Part shown: piece after piece, positions 1 to 9,324 of the stretch | Layout of the letters: each line of letters opens with the position of its first letter | Numbering within the stretch: the first letter of the stretch is position 1 | Source of the DNA: Nocardiopsis quinghaiensis | Lineage (GTDB): Bacteria > Actinomycetota > Actinomycetes > Streptosporangiales > Streptosporangiaceae | Assembly: GCF_008638365.1 (NCBI RefSeq) | Contig: NZ_VWVU01000007.1 | Coordinates: forward strand, 206,193 to 270,192 | Length of the DNA: 64,000 bases | Reading direction: 5' to 3' | The notes under the pieces: model-generated | Seen by the model: the letters and a program-made list of their open reading frames with translations, nothing else | What the model was told of the DNA's origin: nothing | The model's database searches: none | Program-made: the position numbers and the translations under genes

Positions 1-297
1 TTCGACGCCTTCCGCGCGCACTTCACCTCCGTGGCCACCACGATCCAGGGCTCGGGCTGGGCGATCCTGGCCTGGGACGCGCTGGGGCAGCGCCTGATCA
101 TCGAGCAGCTCTACGACCAGCAGGGCAACACCGCCCTCAGCTCCGTTCCGCTGCTGATGCTGGACATGTGGGAGCACGCCTTCTACCTCCAGTACAAGAA
201 CGTGAAGGCCGAGTACGCCAAGGCCTTCTGGAACGTGGTCAACTGGGCCGACGTCCAGGAGCGCTTCCAGAACGCCCGTGGGATCCAGATCGGCTGA
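1..297 (+). CDS. sodA: Superoxide dismutase (Mn/Fe), C-terminal part
   Basis: This is the C-terminal 98 codons of a cytosolic superoxide dismutase of the Mn/Fe family, which converts superoxide to hydrogen peroxide and oxygen. The reading frame is open from base 1, so the 5' end lies outside the window. The diagnostic block [11 protein letters not shown] is present. Its Asp (visible residue 55) and His (residue 59) are two of the four metal ligands; the two N-terminal His ligands are off the window. The GSGWA block and the C-terminal helix with WNVVNW also fit the family. The family cannot be split into Mn or Fe type from this piece. It ends with TGA and is followed by a strong terminator shared with the convergent MocR gene. 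Confidence 0.93.
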   Translation, partial: FDAFRAHFTSVATTIQGSGWAILAWDALGQRLIIEQLYDQQGNTALSSVPLLMLDMWEHAFYLQYKNVKAEYAKAFWNVVNWADVQERFQNARGIQIG

Positions 298-336
298 CGC
301 CCGCGGCTCCCGTCCGGTGCGTGCGCCGGACACGGC

Positions 337-368
337 GGAGGGCGGCACCACGCGTGGTGCCGCCCTCC
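337..368. terminator. Bidirectional terminator between sodA and the MocR gene
   Basis: A perfect inverted repeat with 16-bp arms and no unpaired loop base (arm GGAGGGCGGCACCACG) sits between two convergent genes. Flanking GACAC and GTGTC can extend the stem. There is no long T tract, which is common in high-GC actinomycetes. Confidence 0.75.
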
Positions 369-455
369 CGCGTGTCGGGGTACCCGTCCGGGCGGGGCCG
401 CCCGGCGCCCCGCCCGCGTCCGCCGGTCCGGGAACCGTGCCGGGGACGGGTCGGA

Positions 456-1931
456 TCAGACCACCAGGCGGACCGGGTCCTCGGCCACCGGGCCGTACCG
501 GTCGAGTTCGCGCCAGGCCCGGGCCAGTCGCCAGACCAGCTCCTCCCGGGCGGCCCGGTCGTAGGCGAAGGGCAGCCGGAAGCACTCGGAGTGGCGGTCG
601 TCGGTGAACGCCGACATGATCGCCCCCGGAACGAGTTCCACGTCGTGGCAGAGCGCGACCTGCACGTAGGCGCGGGCGTCCACGCCGGGCAGGCGCACCC
701 ACAGGGCCGCCCCACCGTCGGGGCGCTTCCACTCCCAGGAGGGCAGGGCCTCGCCCAGCAGCTTCTCCATGTGGTCGAGCGCCTCGCGCAGCATGTCGGA
801 GCGCTGGCGGGAAAGCTCGTCGTAGCGCTCCAGCAGACGCACGGTCACCGCCTGGTCGAGCAGGGGGCCGGCCAGGTCGGCGAGGACCTTGCGGCGGCTC
901 AGGCGCAGGGCCATCTCGGCGGGCGCGCGCATCCAGCCCACCCGGAGCCCGGCCCAGCCGACCTTGGACAGGGACTCCACGGTGATGACCTCGGCTCCGC
1001 GCGGGGCGAACGCGGCCAGCGGCGGGGGCTCGTCCGCGGCCCGCATGCCGGTGTAGGCGGAGTCCTCCAGGACGGGTACGCCGTGGCGCGCGGACAGCTC
1101 ACCCAGCTCACGGCGGCGCGCCACGGACATCATCGTGCCGGTGGGGTTGTGGTACGAGGGCATGGTGTAGATCAGGTGGGGCGCGTGCTCGGCGACGGCA
1201 CGGCGCACACCGGTCCCGTCGATGCCCTGGTCGTCGAGGGGGACGGGGACGAAGCGGGCGCCCCGGTCGCCCATCAGGTCCAGGCAGCCCACGAAACCGG
1301 GATCCTCCACCACGACGGGCGAGCCCCTGCGCAGATAGAGCTGTGAGACCAGGTTGACGGCCTGGTGGGCACCGGTGGTGACCACGATCTGGTCGGGGGT
1401 GGTGGGCAGGCCCCGGCCGCTGTAGTGGTCGGCGATGGCCCGGCGCAGCGCCGGCAGGCCGCCCGGATGGTAGGAGCCCTCCGCCATGAGCGCGGGCAGG
1501 TCCTCGGCCACGACCTCGCGGATGGCCTCCTCCACCCCGGGGAGCGCTGGGGTGGACAGGCAGGCGGTCGAGATGAGGCCCTCCTCCCGCTGGAAGAGGT
1601 TGCGGTACATGGGGTTGCCGTTGCCGTTGGCGGTCCAGCCGTCCGAGCGCACGGGCGCGACCCGGCTGCTGATGCGGGTGCCGCTGCCCTGCCTGCTGTC
1701 GAGGATGCCCGCCGAGCGCAGGGAGTCGTAGGCGGAGACGACGGTGGTACGGCTGATTCTGAGGGCGGTGGCCAGGGCGCGCTCGGACGGTAGGCGCTCA
1801 CCGGGGGTGAGGGTGCCCTGGTCGACGAGCTCGCGCAGGGTGTCGGCGAGGCGCCGGTAGAGGGGACCTTCGCCACGGGGCCAGGTCCCGAGAAGGTCCG
1901 CGAGCTCCGCGACACTCCGAGAAGAGTCCAT
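456..1931 (-). CDS. MocR-type regulator: GntR HTH fused to an aminotransferase-like domain
   Basis: This 491-residue protein has an N-terminal winged-helix GntR domain (about residues 20-95, with PSERALA and SRTTVVSAYDSL) joined to a fold-type I PLP aminotransferase-like domain (about 130-480). That architecture defines the MocR/PdxR/GabR regulators, which bind PLP or a PLP adduct as effector. The PLP lysine lies in SLSKVGWAGLRVG and the NPTGT and Asp-binding segments are kept, so cofactor binding is likely. I chose the ATG at 1931 because GGAGGG lies just upstream; the frame is open to 2033 without another good ribosome site. It is divergent from the DUF3291 gene and probably controls itself and that neighbour. 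The effector and target pathway cannot be told from sequence. Confidence 0.9.
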   Translation of the reverse strand: MDSSRSVAELADLLGTWPRGEGPLYRRLADTLRELVDQGTLTPGERLPSERALATALRISRTTVVSAYDSLRSAGILDSRQGSGTRISSRVAPVRSDGWTANGNGNPMYRNLFQREEGLISTACLSTPALPGVEEAIREVVAEDLPALMAEGSYHPGGLPALRRAIADHYSGRGLPTTPDQIVVTTGAHQAVNLVSQLYLRRGSPVVVEDPGFVGCLDLMGDRGARFVPVPLDDQGIDGTGVRRAVAEHAPHLIYTMPSYHNPTGTMMSVARRRELGELSARHGVPVLEDSAYTGMRAADEPPPLAAFAPRGAEVITVESLSKVGWAGLRVGWMRAPAEMALRLSRRKVLADLAGPLLDQAVTVRLLERYDELSRQRSDMLREALDHMEKLLGEALPSWEWKRPDGGAALWVRLPGVDARAYVQVALCHDVELVPGAIMSAFTDDRHSECFRLPFAYDRAAREELVWRLARAWRELDRYGPVAEDPVRLVV

Positions 1932-1941
1932 TTTTCCCTCC

Positions 1942-2010
1942 ATTGGATCTACTGGGGCTACCCCCGGACTTCCATAATGGCATCCAACAGGGGGTACCAC
2001 CAGAGCCAAT
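1942..2010. promoter_or_regulatory. Candidate MocR operator in the divergent intergenic region
   Basis: ATTGG-N5-CTGG at 1942-1955 is mirrored by CCAG-N2-CCAAT at 2000-2010, between the divergent starts at 1931 and 2051. MocR regulators usually bind paired sites next to their own gene. The left half lies almost on the MocR ribosome binding site. This is an inference from symmetry and position only. Confidence 0.4.
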
Positions 2011-2050
2011 GCGACCCCTTGAAAGCAGTCCATTCCTTCTGGGAGTCCTC

Positions 2051-2539
2051 ATGCAGTTCCTGGTCCAGAGTCAGCGCGTGCCCGCCGTCCGTCCCGCCGC
2101 CCCCCACCGCCCGCGCTGGGACAGGGACCACGGTCGGGGCCCCCGCGGCGCCTCGCCGATTCTGGTGGAGGCCCGCACCGTCCGGGGCGACCGGCGTTTC
2201 CTCGGGGCGTTCGCCGCCGCGCTGCGCGAACGTGCTCGGGGCAGCCTCGGACACCTGGAAGAGGTCCACTTCTCCGACGATGGGGACCGGATACACCTGA
2301 TCGCGCTGTGGCGCTCCCCGGTGGACCTCAGGTCCTTCGTGGAGGAGGCCCACCCGGACGTGCTGGCCCTGCGCGCACGCAGCGGCGCCTTCCCCGAGGT
2401 GGAGCGCGTCCTGTGGTGGTCCGCCTCCGGGGCCCCGGTGTCCTGGGAGGAGGCCGGGGAGCGTGCCCGGTGGCTGCGTGAGCGCGGTCCCGGCCCGCAC
2501 ACGTTCACACTGGCCTCGCCGGTCCCCGCTCCGGCGTGA
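2051..2539 (+). CDS. DUF3291 family protein
   Basis: This 162-residue soluble protein resembles DUF3291, a small family with a ferredoxin-like, antibiotic-monooxygenase-type fold. The recognisable pattern is IALWRSPVDLRSFV, then an HPDVL segment, then a VLWWSASGAPVSWEEA block and an RERGP...FTL end. No enzymatic activity has been established for the family that I know of. The start at 2051 is supported by GGGAG seven bases upstream. It is divergent from the MocR gene, suggesting it is a target of that regulator. Its last 35 bases overlap the 3' end of the convergent bioD gene, so the two genes share a tail. Confidence 0.75.
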   Translation: MQFLVQSQRVPAVRPAAPHRPRWDRDHGRGPRGASPILVEARTVRGDRRFLGAFAAALRERARGSLGHLEEVHFSDDGDRIHLIALWRSPVDLRSFVEEAHPDVLALRARSGAFPEVERVLWWSASGAPVSWEEAGERARWLRERGPGPHTFTLASPVPAPA

Positions 2540-3230
2540 CGGCGCCCGTCCACGTGCCGCCCAGGCACGGGGCCAGGAAGCGGCGGGACACGTCCGCGAA
2601 CGCGGGCGCGGCCAGTGCCCCGCTGCCCTCCGGCACCGCGCCCGCCAGCGGACCCGCGCCCATGGCGGGCAGGTCGGTGAGGTTGCAGCGCATGGCCAGG
2701 TCGCAGCGGTCCGGCCAGGACCCCACCACCACGCCGGCCGGGGACAGTCCGCGGGTGCGCAGGGCCTCCGCGGTCAGCGCGGTGGCGTTCAGCGTGCCCA
2801 GGCCGGGTCCGGCCACCACCAGCACCGGCGCGGACAGCAGCACCGCGACGTCGGCCAGGGTCTGGCCCTCGGCGTTCAGCCGCACCAGCAGGCCGCCCGC
2901 GCCCTCCACCAGTACCAGGTCGTGCGCGCGGGCCAGGCCCCACACTGCGTCGGCTACCCCCTCGGCCCGCACGGGCGCCGCCCCGCACCGGGCGGCGGCC
3001 GTGGCCGGGGCCAACGGGTCGGGGTAGCGGACCAGTTCCTCCGTCGTCACGCCCGGCGCGAGCCGGGCCACGGTGTCCGTGTCACCGGACCCGCTCGGCC
3101 CCACTCCGGTCTGGGCGGGCTTGAGCACGGCCACCCGTCGACCCCCCGCACGCGCCAGCGCGGCCACCGCCGCCGTGACCACCGTCTTCCCGACCCCGGT
3201 TCCGGTCCCGGTCACCACCAGGACGCTCAT
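2505..3230 (-). CDS. bioD: ATP-dependent dethiobiotin synthetase
   Basis: BioD closes the ureido ring of dethiobiotin from 7,8-diaminopelargonate, CO2 and ATP, the step before biotin synthase. The 241-residue protein starts with the P-loop GTGTGVGKT (residues 8-16). A KPAQTG motif follows at about residue 37 for substrate binding, and VEGAGGLLV at about residue 112 is the second nucleotide-binding segment. Length is normal for the family. Its ATG overlaps the bioA stop codon as ATGA, so the two are translationally coupled with bioA first. The 3' end runs 35 bp into the convergent DUF3291 gene. Confidence 0.95.
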   Translation of the reverse strand: MSVLVVTGTGTGVGKTVVTAAVAALARAGGRRVAVLKPAQTGVGPSGSGDTDTVARLAPGVTTEELVRYPDPLAPATAAARCGAAPVRAEGVADAVWGLARAHDLVLVEGAGGLLVRLNAEGQTLADVAVLLSAPVLVVAGPGLGTLNATALTAEALRTRGLSPAGVVVGSWPDRCDLAMRCNLTDLPAMGAGPLAGAVPEGSGALAAPAFADVSRRFLAPCLGGTWTGAVTPERGPARPV

Positions 3231-4570
3231 CGCGGCCCCCCTCCCAGCGAGGCCCGCACCGCCGCGACCATCCCGGCGGTGATCGCGGCCACGTCCTCCG
3301 GACCGCACACGTAGGGCGGCATCGCGTACACGTGGTTGCGGAAGGGCCGCAGCCACACCCCCGCCTCCACCGCGGCGCGGGTGGCCTCGCCCGTCCGCAC
3401 CGGCGTGTCCAGCTCCACCACCCCGACGGCGCCGAGCACCCGCACCTCGCGCACCCCCGGCAGACGTGCGGCGGGAGCGAGGCCCTCGCGCAGTCCGGCC
3501 TCGATCCGTGCCACGTCGCCCCGCCAGTCGCCCCGCGCCAGCAGCTCCACCGAGGCCAGCGCGGTCGCGCAGGCCAGCGGGTTGCCCATGAACGTGGGCC
3601 CGTGGGCGAGCACCGGTACCTCTCCCGCGGCGATGCCCCGGGCCACCCGGCCCGTGCACAGTGTCGCGGCGAGGGTCAGGTATCCGCCGGTCAGCGCCTT
3701 GCCCAGGCACATGACGTCGGGTGCGATCCCCGCGTGGTCGGCGGCGAACAGCTCACCGGTACGGCCGAAGCCCGTGGCGATCTCGTCGAAGACCAGCAGC
3801 AGCCCGTACGCGTCCGCGATCCGCCGCAGCTCACGCAGGTAGCCCGGGTGGTGGAAGCGCATGCCGCCCGCGCCCTGTACCACCGGCTCGACGATGATCG
3901 CGGCCAGTTCACCCGCGTGCTCGGCGGCCAGGCGCTCGAAGGCGGCCACGTAGCCGGGGTCGGGCCCGGTGTCGAACCCGGCGGGCGGTTCGGGCGCGTA
4001 CACCTGCGCGGGCAGCACGTCCCCCCACAGGGAGTGCATTCCGCCGGAGGGGTCGCAGACGCTCATCGCGTGGAAGGTGTCGCCGTGGTAGCCGCCCCGC
4101 CAGGTGAGGAAGCGGCGCCGCTCCGGGTTCCCGGTGGAGCGTTGGTACTGCAGGCACATCTTCATGGCCACCTCCACCGACACCGAGCCGGAGTCGGCGA
4201 GGAAGACGTGCTCCAGCGGCTTCGGGGTGACCGCCACCAGCGTCCGTGCCAGCTCGGCGGCGGGCCCGTGGGTGAGTCCGCCGAACATGACGTGGCTGTA
4301 GGCGTCCACCTGGCCGCGCACCGCCGCGTCCAGCACCGGGTGGCGGTAGCCGTGGATCGCCGACCACCAGGACGACATCCCGTCCACCACGTGGTGCGTG
4401 CCCTCCTCCGACCACAGGGTCAGCCGCGTCCCCTCGGCCCCCGTGACCACGTACGGCCGCTCCGCCGCGGGAACCGTGGTGTAGGGGTGCCACAGGTGGG
4501 CGGTGTCCGCGGCGCGGATCCGCTCGGGGAGGAGTCGGGCGGTACCTGTGCCGGTGGGTGTCGGAGTCAT
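3227..4570 (-). CDS. bioA: Adenosylmethionine-8-amino-7-oxononanoate aminotransferase
   Basis: BioA is the PLP enzyme that makes 7,8-diaminopelargonate from 8-amino-7-oxononanoate, normally using S-adenosylmethionine as amino donor. The 447-residue protein shows the BioA signature WHPYTT near the N-terminus, [19 protein letters not shown], the [12 protein letters not shown] segment with the PLP Asp, and the PLP lysine in [10 protein letters not shown]. The chosen ATG at 4570 is the first in-frame Met before the conserved region; the longer open frame upstream looks non-coding. It is the first gene of the bioA-bioD unit and is divergent from bioF, which makes its substrate. Confidence 0.95.
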   Translation of the reverse strand: MTPTPTGTGTARLLPERIRAADTAHLWHPYTTVPAAERPYVVTGAEGTRLTLWSEEGTHHVVDGMSSWWSAIHGYRHPVLDAAVRGQVDAYSHVMFGGLTHGPAAELARTLVAVTPKPLEHVFLADSGSVSVEVAMKMCLQYQRSTGNPERRRFLTWRGGYHGDTFHAMSVCDPSGGMHSLWGDVLPAQVYAPEPPAGFDTGPDPGYVAAFERLAAEHAGELAAIIVEPVVQGAGGMRFHHPGYLRELRRIADAYGLLLVFDEIATGFGRTGELFAADHAGIAPDVMCLGKALTGGYLTLAATLCTGRVARGIAAGEVPVLAHGPTFMGNPLACATALASVELLARGDWRGDVARIEAGLREGLAPAARLPGVREVRVLGAVGVVELDTPVRTGEATRAAVEAGVWLRPFRNHVYAMPPYVCGPEDVAAITAGMVAAVRASLGGGPR

Positions 4571-4590
4571 GGTGGTCCATTGTTCACTCT

Positions 4591-4614
4591 CCGTACGCAC
4601 GCGTGCCCGTACGG
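4591..4614. promoter_or_regulatory. Inverted repeat between bioA and bioF, candidate biotin operator
   Basis: Arms CCGTAC and GTACGG flank the perfect 10-bp palindrome GCACGCGTGC with a 2-bp offset, giving a nearly symmetric 24-bp site. It lies 21 bp upstream of the bioA start and 228 bp upstream of bioF. Position suits a repressor of bioAD or of both genes. I do not recognise it as a BirA or BioQ consensus. Confidence 0.4.
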
Positions 4615-4841
4615 TACCGCCAAGGAATCCACGCGGATCTTTGTGGGCTTCCACGGGTGACGTGCGCATGCGCCGACCGGCAGAGTCGTAGACGCCTCCC
4701 TGGCACGAAGGACCGGGCCGCCCCAGCGGGATTGGCCGCCGCTGGGTCGGCCCTTCCGGGGCCCTCGCCCCCGCTCCTGCCCCTGCCCCTGCCCGAACGG
4801 CCGGAGTGCGCCCGGCACTACCCGAGGAGACCGCCGCCCGC

Positions 4842-6092
4842 ATGCCGAGCCCCGCCGTCGCCGGTACCGCCCCGTCCCGCCGCCCATGGACCCTGCGGGC
4901 CTCGGCCCGCCCGCGCTCCGCGCGCGAACTGCCCCCGGAGCACCCCTTCGCGTGGCTGGACGGGACCGCCCGGAGGCGCGCCGAGGCCGGGCTGACACGT
5001 CGCACCGTGCCCCGGGACGCCGACGACGGCCTCCTGGACCTGGCGGGCAACGACTACCTCGGACTGCTGCGCCACCCGGACGTGGTGGAGGCGGCCGCCG
5101 ACGCCGTACGCGTGTGGGGCGCGGGCGCGGGCGGGTCGCGCCTGGTCACCGGGGACACCGGCCTCCACCACGAACTGGAGCACGAACTCGCCGACTTCTA
5201 CGGCGCGGAGGCGGCACTGGTGTTCTCGTCCGGGTACGCGGCGAACCTGGCGATGGTCACCGCGCTGGCCGCCCCCGACGGCGGCGCCCCTCCCCTGCTG
5301 GTGTGCGACCGCCACAACCACGCCTCCCTCATCGACGCGACCCGGTTGGCCAGGGCCTCCGGCGCGCGCGTGGCGCTCTTCGACCACGCCGAGCCCGACC
5401 GGGCCGCCGAGGCGCTCGCGACCGCAGGGGGGAGGTCCCTGGTGCTGAGCGACACCGTCTTCTCCGTGGACGGCGACCTCGCCGACACCGCCTCCCTGGC
5501 CCGGGTGGCCCGCGGGCACGGTGCCGCGCTGCTGCTGGACGACGCGCACGGCCTGGGCGTGGTGGGCCCCGGCGGACGGGGCACGGCCACCGCCGCCGGG
5601 CTGCGGGGCGCGGACGACGTCGCGGTGTCGGTGACCCTGTCCAAGTCGCTGGGCTCCCAGGGCGGCGCGGTGCTGGGGTCGCGCCGGGTGATCCGCCACC
5701 TGGTGGAGACCGCGCGCACGTTCGTCTTCGACACCGGTCTGGCCCCGGCCCCCGTGGGCGCGGCCCTGGCCGCTCTGCGCGTGCTGCGCGCCGAACCCGG
5801 GCGGGCCGAGGCGGTGCGCGAACGGGCCCGGCGGCTGGCGGAGGGCCTGCGCGAACGCGGGTTGTCGGCGAGTACGCCCGACGCCGCCGTGGTGTCCGTT
5901 CCGGCGCCCTCCCCGGAGGCCGCCCTCAGGTGGCGGGCGGCCTGTCTCGCGGCGGGCGTGCGCGTGGGGTGCTTCCGTCCCCCGTCGGTACCGGACGGCC
6001 GCTCCCGGCTGAGGCTGACCGTCCGGGCGACCCTGGACGAGGGCGACATCAACCGCGTTCTGGAGGTCATCGAGACGAAACGCCCCAGGTAG
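4842..6092 (+). CDS. bioF: 8-amino-7-oxononanoate synthase
   Basis: BioF is the PLP-dependent alpha-oxoamine synthase that condenses pimeloyl-thioester with L-alanine to give 8-amino-7-oxononanoate. The 416-residue protein has the glycine-rich [12 protein letters not shown] segment, [10 protein letters not shown], the DRHNHAS block, [13 protein letters not shown] with the PLP Asp and His, and the PLP lysine in [12 protein letters not shown] prefer ATG 4842 because GAGGAGA lies 11 bases upstream; a GTG at 4806 is possible but has no clear ribosome site. It stands alone on the plus strand, divergent from bioAD. No bioB is present in the window, so the last step must be encoded elsewhere. Confidence 0.94.
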   Translation: MPSPAVAGTAPSRRPWTLRASARPRSARELPPEHPFAWLDGTARRRAEAGLTRRTVPRDADDGLLDLAGNDYLGLLRHPDVVEAAADAVRVWGAGAGGSRLVTGDTGLHHELEHELADFYGAEAALVFSSGYAANLAMVTALAAPDGGAPPLLVCDRHNHASLIDATRLARASGARVALFDHAEPDRAAEALATAGGRSLVLSDTVFSVDGDLADTASLARVARGHGAALLLDDAHGLGVVGPGGRGTATAAGLRGADDVAVSVTLSKSLGSQGGAVLGSRRVIRHLVETARTFVFDTGLAPAPVGAALAALRVLRAEPGRAEAVRERARRLAEGLRERGLSASTPDAAVVSVPAPSPEAALRWRAACLAAGVRVGCFRPPSVPDGRSRLRLTVRATLDEGDINRVLEVIETKRPR

Positions 6093-6141
6093 TCTTGCGG
6101 ATGCACAGGAGCCGTCCGGGACGTGGGAGGCAGCAGCGGTC

Positions 6142-7581
6142 GTGTCAGCACGTGGCGAGGAACCCGAGGTGCCGGAACCGGTCTCTGGCGACCCCTCCGC
6201 CTCCGAGCCCGCGCGGGGCGCGGACCGCGCCGGGACCGACAGAGTCCGCGAGGGCTCCGACACCGCTGTGCCCGACGGCCCCGGCGACGGTGAGGCCCCC
6301 CATGGCGGCGGCCCCGGCGGCGGCCCCGGCGGCGGCTCCGACGGCGACGGCCCCGACGGGCCCGGCCACGATGACGAAGGCGGCGGTCGGCCACGGAAGC
6401 GGCGCCGGTCCCGGACCGCCGTCGCCGTCTCCCTCGTCCTGGTCCTGGTGGCCACCCTGGCTCTGCCCTTCACCCGCGACGGCCTGGTGTCCCTGTGGTG
6501 CGACGTCACCGGAGGCGTGTGCCCGGCCGAGGAGTTCCCCCCGATCGCCGAGGACGAGGGTGCCGACCAGCGGACCCGGATGAAGCCGGAGGAGGCCGCG
6601 CTGTGGGGCAACTACGTGGCCCTGGGCGACTCCTACTCCTCCGGCGACGGCGCGGGCGGCTACGACCCCGCCACCGCCGAGTCGGGCGGCTGCTGGCGTT
6701 CGGAGAACGCCTACCCCGAGGTCGTCGGCGAGGAGTTCGACTTCTCCGGCGCACTGGCCTTCTACGCGTGCAGCAGCCACAAGGGCTCGGAGATGATCGA
6801 CCAGCTCGGCACCCCCGAGTCGCAGATCGACCGGGTCACCGAGAACACGTCCCTGGTGACCCTGGGCATCGGCGGCAACGACCTGGGGTTCATCCCCGTC
6901 CTGCGCACCTGCATGATGCGGATGCCGCTGCTGGAGAGCAGCGTCTGCGTCGAGCAGGAGGAGGACGTCGAGAAGCGGATGGACACCTTCGAGAAGACCC
7001 TGACCGAGATCCTCGGGGAGGTCCGCGACCGCGCGCCCGACGCGCGCGTCCTCGTCCTGGGCTACCCGCGGCTCTTCCCCGAGGACCCGCCGGGCATGTA
7101 CTACACCCTCACCAAGAGCGACCAGCTGTGGCTGAACGGGCTCGGCCAGCGGTTCAACGAGCTCATCCGCGACGTGGCCTACCGGGTGGACGGCGACGTG
7201 TACGGCTCGCGCGGGACCGGCAGCGTCGAGTACGTGAACACCTTCTCCGCACTGACCGGGCACGAGGTGAGCGCCGAGGACGCGTGGCTGAACGGGATCG
7301 TGCTCGGCCAGCTGGGTGAGGGGCTGCGCGTGGACCGCGCCAGCTTCCACCCCACCGCTCTGGGGCAGATGTCCATCGCCGAGCGGGTGCGCCTGCAGAT
7401 CGAGAAGGGCCCGGAACGGGTGCTCTACGTGTCCCGGGAGACCCTGGACAACGTCGACCAGGAACAGTTGATGTCGGAGCTGGGCGGTCCGCTCGACCCC
7501 GCGCTCAACGCCGAGACCTCCGAGGCCCCCGAGGCCCCCGAGGTCCCGGACTCCGCCAGCGACGAGGCCGGCGCCCCCTGA
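6142..7581 (+). CDS. Membrane-anchored SGNH/GDSL hydrolase
   Basis: This 479-residue protein has an acidic, Gly/Pro-rich cytoplasmic N-terminus, one transmembrane helix at about residues 92-110 after a basic RKRRRSR stop, and an extracellular SGNH hydrolase domain. Block I is LGDSYSSGDG with the nucleophile Ser164. Block III is GIGGNDLGF with Asn246. Block V is SFHPTALGQ with His403. The CWRSENAYP segment is typical of the actinomycete secreted lipase/esterase branch. It probably hydrolyses ester bonds of lipids or acylated cell-wall sugars outside the cell. GTG 6142 follows GGGAGG. It is 49 bp downstream of bioF but unlikely to share its function. Confidence 0.9.
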   Translation: MSARGEEPEVPEPVSGDPSASEPARGADRAGTDRVREGSDTAVPDGPGDGEAPHGGGPGGGPGGGSDGDGPDGPGHDDEGGGRPRKRRRSRTAVAVSLVLVLVATLALPFTRDGLVSLWCDVTGGVCPAEEFPPIAEDEGADQRTRMKPEEAALWGNYVALGDSYSSGDGAGGYDPATAESGGCWRSENAYPEVVGEEFDFSGALAFYACSSHKGSEMIDQLGTPESQIDRVTENTSLVTLGIGGNDLGFIPVLRTCMMRMPLLESSVCVEQEEDVEKRMDTFEKTLTEILGEVRDRAPDARVLVLGYPRLFPEDPPGMYYTLTKSDQLWLNGLGQRFNELIRDVAYRVDGDVYGSRGTGSVEYVNTFSALTGHEVSAEDAWLNGIVLGQLGEGLRVDRASFHPTALGQMSIAERVRLQIEKGPERVLYVSRETLDNVDQEQLMSELGGPLDPALNAETSEAPEAPEVPDSASDEAGAP

Positions 7582-7690
7582 CCTCCCCCGACGGGACGGG
7601 TGCCCCGCCCGTATCCGGCGGGACACCCTGTCACGGTCCGCACCCGGCGCCTGGTCCTACGTCGCGCCGGCCGCGTTTCCGGTCCCGCCG

Positions 7691-8965
7691 CTAGCGCCCC
7701 TCCCTGAGCTCCTCGATCACCTCGGCGAAGCGGTCCAGACCCCAGTTGAGGTCCTCCTCGCTGATCACGAGCGGTGGAGACATCCGCACGGTGGAGCCGT
7801 GCGTGTCCTTGACCAGGACGCCGTGCTCGGCCAGCCGCACGCACAGCTCCCTGCCCGTGGCCAGCGACGGGTCGACGTCGATACCCGCCCACAGCCCGAT
7901 GCTGCGCGCGGAGACCACCCCGTCGCCGACGAACTCCTTCAGACGCCGTCTGAGCACCTCGCCCAGACGGCGCGCGTTCTCCAGGTAGGGGCCCTCGGCC
8001 AGCATCCGGACGACCGTCCGCCCCACCGCGCCGGCCAGCGGGTTGCCGCCGAACGTGCTGCCGTGCTGGCCCGGCCGGATCACGCCGAGTACGTCCTCGT
8101 CGGCGACCATGGCCGACACCGGCAGGATGCCGCCGCCCAGCGCCTTGCCGAACAGGTAGGCGTCGGGGACCACCCCGCTGTGCTCGCAGGCCCGGACGGT
8201 GCCGGTGCGGCCCAGTCCCGACTGCACCTCGTCGGCGATGAACAGCACCCGCTCGCGGTCGCAGACCTCCCTGACCCGGGGCAGGAAGTCCTGCGGCGGC
8301 ACGACCACGCCCGCCTCGCCCTGCACCGGTTCGATGAGGACCGCCGCGGTGGTGTGGTCGATGGCCTCCTCGATGGCCGCGGCGTCCCCGTAGGGCACCG
8401 CGCGGAACCCCGGCGTGTAGGGACCGAAGCCCGTCCTGGCCTCCGGGTCGGACGAGAAGGAGATGATCGTGGTGGTGCGCCCGTGGAAGTTGGCGCCCGC
8501 CACGACGATGGTCGCCTCGTTCTCCGGGACGCCCTTGACCTCGTAGGCCCACTTGCGGGCCACCTTGATGCCGGTCTCCACCGCCTCGGCACCGGTGTTC
8601 ATCGGCAGGACCTTCTCCTTGCCGACCATGTCGGCGAGGGCGCTGACCCACGGGCCGAACTGGTCGTTGTGGAAGGCCCGGCTCGTCAGCGTCACCCGGT
8701 CGAGCTGCTGGTGCGCCGCCGCGAGCAGGTCGGGGTTGCGGTGGCCGAAGTTCATGGCCGAGTACCCGGCCAGACAGTCCAGGTACCTTCTGCCCTCGAC
8801 GTCGGTCACCCAGGCACCGTCGCCCTCGGCGACCACGACGGGAAGGGGGGAGTAGTTGTGTGCCGACCGCGCCTGTGCGAGCGCGATGTGGTCCGTGCTG
8901 GAGAGTTCCGCTCCGCCGGGTTCTCCGGCCGAGTACCGCTGTCCCAGATTCTGGGTGCTGCCCAT
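7691..8965 (-). CDS. rocD: Ornithine--oxo-acid aminotransferase
   Basis: The enzyme interconverts ornithine plus 2-oxoglutarate and glutamate semialdehyde plus glutamate, linking arginine and proline metabolism. The 424-residue protein is a class III PLP aminotransferase. It shows HNYSPLPVVV near the N-terminus (typical of OAT), SAMNFGHRNP, MNTGAEAVETGIK, LIEPVQGEAGVVVPP, ADEVQSGLGRTG, the PLP lysine in LFGKALGGG, and GSTFGGNPL. A strong GGAG sits five to six bases before the ATG at 8965. It is a single gene here with no other arginine-catabolic neighbour. Confidence 0.93.
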   Translation of the reverse strand: MGSTQNLGQRYSAGEPGGAELSSTDHIALAQARSAHNYSPLPVVVAEGDGAWVTDVEGRRYLDCLAGYSAMNFGHRNPDLLAAAHQQLDRVTLTSRAFHNDQFGPWVSALADMVGKEKVLPMNTGAEAVETGIKVARKWAYEVKGVPENEATIVVAGANFHGRTTTIISFSSDPEARTGFGPYTPGFRAVPYGDAAAIEEAIDHTTAAVLIEPVQGEAGVVVPPQDFLPRVREVCDRERVLFIADEVQSGLGRTGTVRACEHSGVVPDAYLFGKALGGGILPVSAMVADEDVLGVIRPGQHGSTFGGNPLAGAVGRTVVRMLAEGPYLENARRLGEVLRRRLKEFVGDGVVSARSIGLWAGIDVDPSLATGRELCVRLAEHGVLVKDTHGSTVRMSPPLVISEEDLNWGLDRFAEVIEELREGR

Positions 8966-9324
8966 CTAGTCACTCCGATCACCATTGACCGATGTCAGAC
9001 GATTGATACCCACCACCGGGCCCGGTAGCGCCCTTCCGGCGGGATCCCCAGAAGTTGAGCAGATGATCCGGTGACCCCACAAGGGGTGAAACGTGTCACA
9101 TCTCCTGGGCGCGGCCCGAAACCCGAGGAGCGGGAAAGCCCCCGCACACCCCCTGAACGGGACTGTTACGAACGCAGTGACCTGGGATAAAACCCCTGGT
9201 GACGCGCTCCACAGCCCCGGCCGCGATCGGGCGCTCCCCCGGCGGGTACCGTCGCAGCAACAGCCACTCCGCCGCCGCGAGCCCCGAGCCGTGGACGGCC
9301 GCCATCGTGTCAGGGAGGTCAGGC
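8966..9324. other. Divergent intergenic region between rocD and the acyl-CoA synthetase gene
   Basis: This 359-bp region must hold both promoters. A TTGACC hexamer at 8985 and a GATAAA hexamer near 9186 are possible promoter elements, but no pair has good spacing. I see no gene, riboswitch or strong repeat in it. Confidence 0.5.

Noticed and set aside
168..1346. A 392-codon plus-strand frame over the MocR gene
   Set aside because: It is a shadow of the minus-strand gene, which has clear HTH and PLP motifs.
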